From positions 41,689 through 105,688 of the forward strand of contig NZ_LEKT01000004.1 in assembly GCF_001045675.1 (NCBI RefSeq): a DNA stretch of 64,000 nucleotides. Direction: 5' to 3'. This document shows positions 17,991-25,446 of the stretch, piece after piece. Under the pieces are notes generated by a model, which was not told where the DNA came from, made no database searches, and worked only from the letters and a program-made list of their open reading frames with translations. The position numbers and the translations under genes are program-made. The DNA comes from Megasphaera cerevisiae DSM 20462 (lineage in GTDB: Bacteria; Bacillota; Negativicutes; Veillonellales; Megasphaeraceae). How positions within the stretch are numbered: the stretch's first letter is position 1; every line of letters starts with the position of its first letter.

Positions 17991-18591
17991 TCACCGTATT
18001 TTGCGGACAGGACTGAAATTACTCCTGTCCTCTCAGCCGGATTTCAAGGTCGTTGCGGAAGCCTCGGACGGCTATGAAGCCTTGAAAAAGCTGGAATCCA
18101 TCCCCATTGATGTGGTTCTTCTTGATTTATCTATGCCCCTTATGGGCGGTCTGGCATGTCTGCGGGAAATCAAAAAGCGTAAATATCCGGTAAAGATACT
18201 GGTTCTCACGATGTACAGCGAGCAGCAATACGTCAAAGAAGTCATGCAGCAGGGTGCCGACGGCTACCTGTGCAAGGATACCCTTGATGAAGAATTATTC
18301 CGTGCCCTCCATACGGTTCGGGCCGGACGCCGCTATCTGGGCGAAAGAGAAACGCATGCCCTGTTGAATGATCTCATTGACGGCCCCCGGGAAAATGCGG
18401 CGCTATCCGTCCGGGAACAGGAAGTACTGCAATACCTTGTACATGGCTACTCTCTGGCAGTCATAGCCGAAAAGCTTCATATTTCCATCAAAACAGTTTC
18501 CACCTATAAGGTTCGGCTTATGCAAAAACTGAACTGTACTACAAAATCCGAGCTGGTGGACTATGCTCTCCGGCAGCATCTGCTGGGATAA
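17956..18591 (+). CDS. NarL/FixJ-type response regulator
   Basis: Response regulator of 211 residues: receiver domain about 1-120 with acidic pocket LLADDH, phospho-acceptor Asp in VVLLDLSMP and the conserved Lys in YLCKDT, then a LuxR-type helix-turn-helix (LSVREQEVLQYLVHG ... IKTVSTYKVRLMQKL). The ATG at 17956 follows AAGGAGGT by 7 bases. It is coupled to the kinase by overlap. The likely target is the antiporter at 13962, whose promoter has a weak -35 and direct repeats; this is inference. Confidence 0.93.
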   Translation: MPNPIKILLADDHRILRTGLKLLLSSQPDFKVVAEASDGYEALKKLESIPIDVVLLDLSMPLMGGLACLREIKKRKYPVKILVLTMYSEQQYVKEVMQQGADGYLCKDTLDEELFRALHTVRAGRRYLGERETHALLNDLIDGPRENAALSVREQEVLQYLVHGYSLAVIAEKLHISIKTVSTYKVRLMQKLNCTTKSELVDYALRQHLLG

Positions 18592-18606
18592 AGGAATACC
18601 TGGTAA

Positions 18607-18646
18607 AAAAGATCCTCATGGAACATGTATTCCATGAGGATCTTTT
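18607..18646. terminator. Bidirectional intrinsic terminator
   Basis: A 17-bp perfect stem (18607-18623 with 18630-18646, core GATCCTCATGGAA) flanked by A and T runs, between the convergent regulator and NlpC/P60 genes. Confidence 0.85.
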
Positions 18647-18682
18647 GTGTTGCAAAGGACACCTTATCTTTTTATTATACAG

Positions 18683-19648
18683 TTACATGACCCGCTTAGC
18701 CCCTACGTACCGTGACGCCCAATATCCATTATTTAGGCTGTCCACACTGACACCAGCATTGGCAGCATCAATAAACTGGCTATTGCCAATATAAATACCC
18801 ACATGAGATACGCCTGGCGTATACGTTGTAAAAAACACGAGATCTCCTGGCTGCAGGCTGGATTGCGCTACATCATATCCCACATTATATTGCTCATCCG
18901 CAGCCCGCGGCAGACTGATACCCACAGCAGAATACACATACCGCGTAAAACCGGAACAGTCAAACCCAGACGGTGTCGTACCGCCAAATACATACGGCAC
19001 GCCAAGATACTGATTGGCTACGCCCAGCAGACGCTGTGCCACGGAAGAGCTGATACCGCTGCCGTAGCCACCGTTGCCGAAACGACGCACAGGCCCGGTC
19101 GGCAGTACCTGACCGGTCAGCGCATAAAACGTAGCCGGTCCGACCACGCCGTCTGCATCCAGACCACGGCTGGCCTGAAACCGCCGCACGGCCTGCTCCG
19201 TACCTACGCCGAAAACACCATCTGTATCTACGGCATAGCCAGCATTGGCCAGTGACTGCTGTATCACCCGAATTTCATTATCTGCCGTAACAATAGGAAA
19301 AGACATCACCTTGGGCGCATTCTGAAGCGGCGCCCCGTTCCCTTGCCCATACTGACTGCTTATATTCTCCGGCATCACGGTTCCCATCAGTGCCTCATAC
19401 GTCTGCGCGCCGACGATCCCGTCTGCCTCCAGACCATGGGCAGACTGAAACTGACGTACCGCCGCCTGAGTCCCGGGACCATAATCTCCGTCAGCCATAA
19501 TACTGCTGCCGTTATTTACCAATGCCTGCTGAATCGCTGCTATCTGAGTTCCTCTGTCACCGGGATGAAATGTCGCTCCGGCAACAAGCGGTATGGATGC
19601 CGTCATAACAAAAAACGCCATACACGCTGCCTTTTTCAAACTGATCAT
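18683..19648 (-). CDS. Cell-wall hydrolase: two peptidoglycan-binding domains plus NlpC/P60
   Basis: Exported protein of 321 residues. A signal peptide (about 1-25, ending near VAGA) is followed by two PG_binding_1 repeats (about 27-90 and 118-180; GDYGPGTQAAVRQFQSAHGL and GVFGVGTEQAVRRFQASRGL) and an NlpC/P60 peptidase (about 205-320). The catalytic Cys is in GFDCSGFTRYVY and His in GVSHVGIYIG. Such enzymes cut the stem peptide of peptidoglycan, usually between D-Glu and the diamino acid. The ATG at 19648 is chosen because AAAGGGG lies upstream. The gene has its own promoter and a long structured leader, so expression may be RNA-controlled. Confidence 0.93.
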   Translation of the reverse strand: MISLKKAACMAFFVMTASIPLVAGATFHPGDRGTQIAAIQQALVNNGSSIMADGDYGPGTQAAVRQFQSAHGLEADGIVGAQTYEALMGTVMPENISSQYGQGNGAPLQNAPKVMSFPIVTADNEIRVIQQSLANAGYAVDTDGVFGVGTEQAVRRFQASRGLDADGVVGPATFYALTGQVLPTGPVRRFGNGGYGSGISSSVAQRLLGVANQYLGVPYVFGGTTPSGFDCSGFTRYVYSAVGISLPRAADEQYNVGYDVAQSSLQPGDLVFFTTYTPGVSHVGIYIGNSQFIDAANAGVSVDSLNNGYWASRYVGAKRVM

Positions 19649-19805
19649 CAAATACCCCTTTCCCGCGGTTAGGCAGGTACTTCGCTTCCTGACTCGTATT
19701 AAGACCTGCTCCTATACATCTTCTGAACGAAACAAGCTATCCAAAAAGATTCGGTACCGAACTTTTAGGATAGCCTTTGCATTTGTGCATACTTGTTTAA
19801 ACTCT
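19649..19805 (-). promoter_or_regulatory. Structured 5' leader of the NlpC/P60 gene
   Basis: Leader of about 157 bases that can fold as a three-way junction. P1 pairs 19792-19798 with 19730-19736 (AAACAAG/CTTGTTT). A small hairpin TGCA-N4-TGCA covers 19778-19789. A long extended hairpin pairs 19768-19774 with 19736-19742, then 19762-19766 with 19744-19748 and 19757-19761 with 19750-19754. A further stem pairs 19704-19709 with 19673-19678 close to the ribosome site. It does not match the riboswitch consensuses I know (it lacks the ydaO GGGGGAACC and GGGGUGAAUC blocks). Confidence 0.5.
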
Positions 19806-19811
19806 ACAATT

Positions 19812-19840
19812 ATTATACCACCTGACATTAAAATAGTCAA
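19812..19840 (-). promoter_or_regulatory. Promoter of the NlpC/P60 gene
   Basis: Minus-strand TTGACT (19835-19840), 17-base spacer, TATAAT (19812-19817). It sits directly after the terminator of the GGGtGRT operon. Confidence 0.75.
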
Positions 19841-19873
19841 AAAAAAGCACAGTTCGTTTTACAGAACTGTGCT
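19841..19873 (-). terminator. Intrinsic terminator of the GGGtGRT operon
   Basis: Minus-strand arms AGCACAGTTC and GAACTGTGCT (19864-19873 with 19846-19855) followed by a run of eight T. Confidence 0.85.
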
Positions 19874-19893
19874 CGCCCTAAAAAAAATAAGTT

Positions 19894-20904
19894 TTAGAAT
19901 GTTCCTTCCTTGGCAGCCCCTTCTACCGCAACAGCCACGGCAACAGAAGCGCCTACCATAGGATTGTTGCCCATCCCGAGAAAACCCATCATTTCAACAT
20001 GAGCCGGTACGGAAGAAGAGCCGGCAAATTGAGCATCAGAGTGCATGCGGCCCATCGTATCCGTCATGCCATATGAGGCCGGGCCGGCTCCCATATTATC
20101 CGGATGCAGCGTACGACCCGTGCCGCCGCCGGAAGCAACGGAAAAATATTTTTTACCCATTTCCACACATTCCTTCTTGTAAGTGCCGGCAACAGGATGC
20201 TGGAACCGGGTCGGATTGGTTGAATTACCAGTAATCGAAACATCAACGCCGGCATAATGCATGATAGCCACGCCTTCACGAACATCATCGGCTCCAAAAC
20301 AGCGTACAGCGGCACGTTCCGTCTTGGAATAGGAGATTTCACGGACGATACCGAGCTCGCCCGTCTTATAATCAAACTGCGTCTGTACATACGTAAACCC
20401 GTTGATACGGGAAATGATCTGCGCCGCATCCTTGCCAAGACCGTTCAAAATGACCTTGAGAGGCACCTTACGAGCCTTGTTGGCATTACGGACAATACCG
20501 ATAGCCCCTTCCGCTGCCGCAAAGGATTCATGACCGGCAAGAAAACAGAAGCATTTTGTTTCATTTTGAAGAAGCATGGCCGCCAGATTGCCATGGCCGC
20601 GGCCTACTTTACGGTCATCGGCAACCGAACCGGGAATACAGAATGCCTGCAGGCCGATGCCGATTGCCTTGGCAGCTTCCACCGCCGTACGGGCATTTTT
20701 CCTGATAGCAATGGCCGCGCCTACCGTATACGCCCAGCCGGCATTTTCAAATGCAATGGGCTGCACATCTTTGGCGATTTGGTACGGATCGATGCCGGCA
20801 GCCTGACAGATATCACGGCATTCTTCTACGCTGCTGATACCGTACTCCTTGAGTACGTTCAGGATTTTATCAATTCTTCTGTCATAACTTTCAAATAATT
20901 CCAT
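19894..20904 (-). CDS. GGGtGRT protein
   Basis: Protein of 336 residues that carries the signature naming this family, ASGGGTGRTLHPDNMG, followed by GMTDTMGRMHSDAQFAGSS. The family occurs in anaerobes and its biochemical role is not established. The N-terminal third is helical and includes EECRDICQAAGIDPYQIA; the middle has Gly-rich stretches typical of nucleotide or cofactor folds. ATG with AGGAGGG upstream, 12 bases after the NifU-like gene, so the two are co-transcribed. The partner suggests a role in metal-cluster or cofactor handling; that is inference. Confidence 0.88.
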   Translation of the reverse strand: MELFESYDRRIDKILNVLKEYGISSVEECRDICQAAGIDPYQIAKDVQPIAFENAGWAYTVGAAIAIRKNARTAVEAAKAIGIGLQAFCIPGSVADDRKVGRGHGNLAAMLLQNETKCFCFLAGHESFAAAEGAIGIVRNANKARKVPLKVILNGLGKDAAQIISRINGFTYVQTQFDYKTGELGIVREISYSKTERAAVRCFGADDVREGVAIMHYAGVDVSITGNSTNPTRFQHPVAGTYKKECVEMGKKYFSVASGGGTGRTLHPDNMGAGPASYGMTDTMGRMHSDAQFAGSSSVPAHVEMMGFLGMGNNPMVGASVAVAVAVEGAAKEGTF

Positions 20905-20916
20905 TATTCAGCCCTC

Positions 20917-21609
20917 CTATTGTTGTCTCGGATCAATATATGAATCGGCTTCTTCAAAACGGCCATAATGGCCCTTGGCAGCTTCCAGCGCTTTCGCCGG
21001 TTCCACACCCTTTTTGATAGACTCCATCATCTTGCCAAGATGGACAAATTCATAGCCGATAACCTGTTTTTCTTCATCCAGCGCCATACGTGTCACATAG
21101 CCTTCCGTCATTTCCAAATACCGGGTACCCTTAGCCTTTGTACCAAACATGGTACCGATCTGACTGCGCATTCCCTTACCCAGATCGTCCAGGCTGGCGC
21201 CGATGGGAAGACCGCCTTCGGAAAAAGCCGTCTGAGTCCGGCCATATACGATTTGCAGGAACAGTTCGCGCATAGCCACATTGATGGCATCACAAACCAA
21301 ATCCGTGTTCAATGCTTCCAACAGTGTTTTACCCGGCAGAATTTCCGACGCCATAGCCGCCGAATGCGTCATTCCGGAACAGCCCACCGTTTCCACCAGG
21401 GCTTCCTCAATAATACCGTCCTTGACGTTCAAGGTCAGCTTACAGGCTCCCTGCTGCGGTGCACACCAGCCGATTCCATGCGTCAGGCCGCTGATATCCT
21501 TGATTTCCCTGGCCTGCACCCACTGTCCTTCTTCCGGAATCGGTGCCGGACCATGATATGCTCCTTTTTTCACAGGACACATATTCTTCACTTCTGTTGA
21601 ATATAACAT
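20917..21609 (-). CDS. NifU-like iron-sulfur scaffold protein
   Basis: Protein of 230 residues with a NifU_N/IscU-like core: the cluster-ligand region VETVGCSGMTHSAAMASEILPGKT and another Cys-bearing segment GWCAPQQGACKL. IscU-type scaffolds have three conserved Cys; here they are arranged differently, so this is a divergent scaffold. The ATG at 21609 is preceded by AAAGGGTGA; the longer frame to 21663 is unlikely because it runs back to the LysR stop. It is co-transcribed with the GGGtGRT gene, a pairing that recurs in anaerobes from my memory of annotations. Confidence 0.82.
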   Translation of the reverse strand: MLYSTEVKNMCPVKKGAYHGPAPIPEEGQWVQAREIKDISGLTHGIGWCAPQQGACKLTLNVKDGIIEEALVETVGCSGMTHSAAMASEILPGKTLLEALNTDLVCDAINVAMRELFLQIVYGRTQTAFSEGGLPIGASLDDLGKGMRSQIGTMFGTKAKGTRYLEMTEGYVTRMALDEEKQVIGYEFVHLGKMMESIKKGVEPAKALEAAKGHYGRFEEADSYIDPRQQ

Positions 21610-21659
21610 ATTCTTCACCCTTTCAGAAAATTCATAAAAATGACTGCACAATCTCCAGA

Positions 21660-22535
21660 TCAATCCTTCAGCTGTTCATACATGTTTTTAAACAACACGC
21701 CGTACATACTGCCGCGGCGCCATAAAAAGGTAAACGCATGGGTAACAGAAAAATCCCTGACGTGAATTTCCCGCAGAACACCACGGGCCACTTCTTCCCG
21801 CACGGATTTTTCATACAAAAAGGCAATGCCACAATCCCGGCAGGCCAGACCCTTTACGGCCTGCGGACTTCCCACCTCATAGCGAAATAAAAAATCCATC
21901 ATGGTCAGACTATGTTCCGCTAAATTGCGCTCCAAAAGCTCCCTGGCGCCGGCACTTTTTTCCCGGATAATGATCCGGTGCTTTAGCAGGTCAGACAGAT
22001 TCAGTTCAGACGGCGCATCATACCCCGGTCCGCAGACAGCAATGAGGGGTTCATTGGAAAAAAGCAGCGTTTCGTACTGACTATGATCGAAAAATCCCTC
22101 CACAATCGCAAAATCAATCGTGCCTTCATCAATAGCCGGGAGCAGCGTATCCGTATCAGCAATTTCCATACGGATACTGATATCCTTGTTCGCATGGAGA
22201 AAAACTGCCAGTTTGTCAATGATCTCAAACTCACCAATCGTATGTGTCACGCCGAAAACAATAGATTGGTTGTTACACTGTAAATCACACATGCGCTGTT
22301 TCAGCATAGCATCATCATGACAAATCGTCGTCGCCGCATGGAGCAGCATACGCCCGGCCTGAGTCAAATCCAAATGTTTGCCTGTATAATCAAATAGTTT
22401 GGTTTGATATTCCTTTTCCAGATGCCGGATATGTTGAGATACGGCCGGCTGTGTAATCCCCAGTTCAACCGCAGCCCGTGTATAGTTCATGTGATGACAA
22501 ACGCACAAAAAGGTACGAATACGAAAATCTAACAC
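21660..22535 (-). CDS. LysR-family transcriptional regulator
   Basis: Protein of 291 residues with the LysR helix-turn-helix (YTRAAVELGITQPAVSQHI) and a substrate-binding C-terminal domain. The start is a GTG at 22535 with GAAAGGAATGG upstream; no in-frame ATG fits. It precedes the NifU-like gene by 50 bases on the same strand, so it may be the first gene of that operon, unlike the usual divergent LysR layout. A dyad TAGTTAT-N2-ATAACTA at 22712-22727 is a candidate operator. Confidence 0.88.
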   Translation of the reverse strand: MLDFRIRTFLCVCHHMNYTRAAVELGITQPAVSQHIRHLEKEYQTKLFDYTGKHLDLTQAGRMLLHAATTICHDDAMLKQRMCDLQCNNQSIVFGVTHTIGEFEIIDKLAVFLHANKDISIRMEIADTDTLLPAIDEGTIDFAIVEGFFDHSQYETLLFSNEPLIAVCGPGYDAPSELNLSDLLKHRIIIREKSAGARELLERNLAEHSLTMMDFLFRYEVGSPQAVKGLACRDCGIAFLYEKSVREEVARGVLREIHVRDFSVTHAFTFLWRRGSMYGVLFKNMYEQLKD

Positions 22536-22711
22536 CAGAAACCATTCCTTTCTTCATTATATGGCCCTTCATTGTCTGATCCAGCATTCTGAGAGCTCAC
22601 GTCTTTCCCTAAAATATTTTATGATATTTTTCTCTGTTTCGCAAGCATAAAAGCGCGATAAACGCCTGTTTTATAGGGACTAATGCGCTCCCACAAAAAA
22701 TGTTTACAATG

Positions 22712-22727
22712 TAGTTATCCATAACTA
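22712..22727. promoter_or_regulatory. Dyad, candidate LysR-type operator
   Basis: TAGTTATCCATAACTA has 7-base arms with a 2-base centre, in the 409-base gap between the LysR gene and the small exported protein gene. The rest of this gap shows AT-rich sequence and no gene. Confidence 0.35.
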
Positions 22728-22944
22728 TTTATAATCGATCCCTTTCATCTATCTTTTTTTGTACAGCAGAAAAGGCTCGTATAATTGAAAATAAAAATCT
22801 TTAAGCGTTTGTATGTAACATTCAACAAAGTAAAAAATAGCCCGCAGAAGTTTGCATAAATATTTCTATATCCGCCGCTTCTATGGTATAATAATAGAAT
22901 AATAAATGTAATTTATAAAGCTATATATCAGAAAGGATGATGTT

Positions 22945-23421
22945 ATGATGAAAAAACTATTCACCCTATTCTCTTTACTCAGCCTTCTTCTCATAGGCTG
23001 TCTCTCTGTCAGTGCGATGGATTCGGATACCCTGCTCAACAATTCTTTCCGCTATCGCGTGATCGGCACACAGCCGGACGATATCGTGTATGTGGATATG
23101 GAAACCCTGCAGGGCATGCAGACAATGGATTACCCCAACAGTATTGAAAATGTGTCCTGCAAGTTGTACGTGGAAAAATACAACAGTACTATAGATGCCA
23201 TGACCTTCCAAAACGGGCAGCTTATCCGTCAAATCAATGAATATGATGCCAAATTCCATGCAAATAAACGGGAAAACAAATATGAGCTGGATGCTAAGCT
23301 GAATGGTGTCTTCACACCACAGGGCACGGCTTACGAAGTAAAGCTGGATACTTTTTCCTTTAAAAACATAAAGGAAATGTTTATCGGCGTTCACCGTCTG
23401 GAAAAACTGCCGAAGGGCTGA
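22945..23421 (+). CDS. Small exported protein of unknown function
   Basis: Protein of 158 residues with a signal peptide (MMKKLFTLFSLLSLLLIGC...). The Cys at about residue 19 (LLIGC) could be a lipobox; alternatively cleavage follows SVSA. The mature part is soluble and beta-rich (YRVIGTQPDDIVYVDMETL) and includes NVSCKLYVEKYNSTIDA. No domain is recognised. AAAGGA precedes the ATG by 7 bases, a TATAAT (22887-22892) with a poor -35 lies upstream and a terminator follows, so it is probably a single-gene unit. Confidence 0.75.
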   Translation: MMKKLFTLFSLLSLLLIGCLSVSAMDSDTLLNNSFRYRVIGTQPDDIVYVDMETLQGMQTMDYPNSIENVSCKLYVEKYNSTIDAMTFQNGQLIRQINEYDAKFHANKRENKYELDAKLNGVFTPQGTAYEVKLDTFSFKNIKEMFIGVHRLEKLPKG

Positions 23422-23437
23422 TATATGCTAGGGAAAC

Positions 23438-23468
23438 AAAGCAGATCTGTAATTAGCGGATCTGCTTT
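23438..23468 (+). terminator. Intrinsic terminator
   Basis: Arms AAAGCAGATC (23438-23447) and GATCTGCTTT (23459-23468), then TTC. Confidence 0.75.
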
Positions 23469-23503
23469 TCTTCACAAGTCCGCGGATAAAAGGAATTAAA
23501 ATT

Positions 23504-24313
23504 ATGGATCAATCAAAATATATAGAAATGATACGAAATAATCCTTATGTATTGGAGCATATTGCAGAGCCAACGGAGGAAATGAAGCTGCTGGCAGTTC
23601 GGCGAAACGGGCTGGCATTGCAATATATCCCCCATCCGACCCGGGAAATGCAGGAAGCGGCATTGGCAAATACATCCCGGGCTATTCAATTTATCAAAAA
23701 TCCCACAACGGACTTTCTGGTACAGGCCATACGCGGCGGCTGGAATAATTTAGAATACATCCAAAACCCATCGGATGAATTGATCCGGCTGGCCCTTAGT
23801 CAATCCGGATGGGCTATCAAATATGTACAGAATCCCAACAGGCAGCTTCAATTATTGGCCGTGAAAAAGAATTACGATGCCATAAAGTATATAAATAATC
23901 CTTGCCCAATCGTGCAGGAAGCCGCCGTAAAGACAAATTACGAGGCCTTGCGGTATATCCATACCCCAACTCACGAAGCCGAATGTATTGCTGTCAAAAG
24001 CAATGAACAGGCGGTCCGTTTGGTACGCCCTATCGATAAAAGCAAATTGTTAGAATTTTTGAAAATAAACATTTTAGTCATCAAATATATCCCCAGGGAA
24101 ATGACCGTATCGCCTCATGAACTGGAACAGGTACTGCAAGAGGTACTGCGCCATGAGGATGTTGACGAAAAGTATGTACGGGATTTTATCAATTGCAGTG
24201 CCATTGATAAAAATAATGAAACAATGCCTATCGATAAGCTAATGCTGGTCTATCAATACGGCAGTGATGCGGCAAAAAGAATAACAGTGGATGAAAAATT
24301 AAGGATCAAATAG
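23504..24313 (+). CDS. DUF4116-type repeat protein
   Basis: Protein of 269 residues built from about seven or eight units of 22-23 residues with the pattern A-I-x-Y-I-x-N-P-T-x-E-x-x-x-x-A-V-x-x-N (for example YDAIKYINNPCPIVQEAAVK), the hallmark of DUF4116 repeats. The C-terminal 70 residues are non-repetitive. These repeats form helical solenoids and probably bind another protein; no enzyme motif is seen. It is the first gene of a three-gene operon: the MoxR-type ATPase gene starts 11 bases after its stop. It likely serves as recognition or adaptor subunit; that is inference. Confidence 0.8.
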   Translation: MDQSKYIEMIRNNPYVLEHIAEPTEEMKLLAVRRNGLALQYIPHPTREMQEAALANTSRAIQFIKNPTTDFLVQAIRGGWNNLEYIQNPSDELIRLALSQSGWAIKYVQNPNRQLQLLAVKKNYDAIKYINNPCPIVQEAAVKTNYEALRYIHTPTHEAECIAVKSNEQAVRLVRPIDKSKLLEFLKINILVIKYIPREMTVSPHELEQVLQEVLRHEDVDEKYVRDFINCSAIDKNNETMPIDKLMLVYQYGSDAAKRITVDEKLRIK

Positions 24314-24324
24314 GTGAATATATA

Positions 24325-25440
24325 ATGAATTTTACGGATACATTAAAAAGTGTGGATTTGATATTAGCAACTGGCGAGGTTCCTCTGCTGGTCGGCGAAA
24401 CTGGCATTGGCAAGACATCGCTGGCCAAAGAAATCGCACGAAAAAATAATTGGAGATTATTGGTAATCGACGGAAACCTTCTGAAAGAAGGAGAAATAGG
24501 CGGTCTGCCTACAATAGACATCTATACCAAAGTCGATGCTAAGGGGCATAAAACAGAGGAGAAAACAACGGTATACGCCGTTCATCATACATTACGGGAG
24601 ATAGATGAGGAAACAGGCCGCGGCAATACAGTTCTCTTATTCATTGATGAAATCAACCGCTGCGAGCATGCTGTCCAGCAGGAATTGATGAATTTGATAC
24701 TTGACCGGGAAATCAACGGCTACACGCTGCCGGGAGACGTCAAAATCATTGCGGCCATGAATCCTTCCAATACAGACGATTATCAGGCAGTTGAGATGGA
24801 TAGTGCCCAAGAAAACCGGTTTGTCTGGCTGTACCTGGAACCGGATTACATGCAATGGCTGGACTGGGCTGCTGATTTTGGCATTGAGCCTAAGGTTATG
24901 GAATTTATTTCCACTTTTCCAGAATACCTGCACCAGCACAACAGCGATGATATCAGCGCTACTCCCAGGAGCTATGAACGAATTTCCAGGTTGTATGCCA
25001 TTTATAAAGAAAAGACAGATACAATCCCCCGCTCCGTATTTTTCAACGTCATTCGCGGCAATGTGGGCAAACTTATTGCCGAAGAATTCGTAAACTTCGT
25101 AACATCAGATTACCAGCCTCTTATTTCCTATGCGGAGGTCTTTGCAGGCGAACATATCAATCCGTCGATTTCCCAGAAAATAGCCAGAGAGAGCCATACC
25201 CGGCTGTATTTATCAGCCAAAAATATAGTAAAACAGCTGGATGCCGTAATAGATACGGAGAGTGCTGCGCCGGATACTGCCATTGACAGACTGATGGCGT
25301 TTTTAAAGCTCTATCCCGTCGATCTGATGATCGGCATCATGAAGGATATCAAAAGCAGTACGTCCCACGTGTATACGCACGCATTGAAAAATAAACAGTT
25401 TGTCAATGCATATTTTGAAGCATATCGTTCAATCAGGTGA
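24325..25440 (+). CDS. MoxR-type AAA+ ATPase
   Basis: AAA+ protein of 371 residues: Walker A VGETGIGKTSL (about residue 25), Walker B LLFIDEINR (about 107), sensor 1 AAMNPSN (about 140) and an arginine-finger segment AQENRFVWLYLE. It belongs to the MoxR/RavA-like group, which remodels partner proteins carrying VWA domains. The next gene encodes such a partner (6 bases downstream), and the previous one a repeat protein. AGGTGA serves as ribosome site. The client and pathway are unknown. Confidence 0.9.
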   Translation: MNFTDTLKSVDLILATGEVPLLVGETGIGKTSLAKEIARKNNWRLLVIDGNLLKEGEIGGLPTIDIYTKVDAKGHKTEEKTTVYAVHHTLREIDEETGRGNTVLLFIDEINRCEHAVQQELMNLILDREINGYTLPGDVKIIAAMNPSNTDDYQAVEMDSAQENRFVWLYLEPDYMQWLDWAADFGIEPKVMEFISTFPEYLHQHNSDDISATPRSYERISRLYAIYKEKTDTIPRSVFFNVIRGNVGKLIAEEFVNFVTSDYQPLISYAEVFAGEHINPSISQKIARESHTRLYLSAKNIVKQLDAVIDTESAAPDTAIDRLMAFLKLYPVDLMIGIMKDIKSSTSHVYTHALKNKQFVNAYFEAYRSIR

Positions 25441-25446
25441 TGTATT

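Noticed and set aside
19649..19805. ydaO (c-di-AMP) or GEMM (c-di-GMP) riboswitch
   Set aside because: The leader has GCAAAG and CUAA fragments like GEMM and CUAACC like ydaO, but the conserved blocks and helix arrangement are missing.
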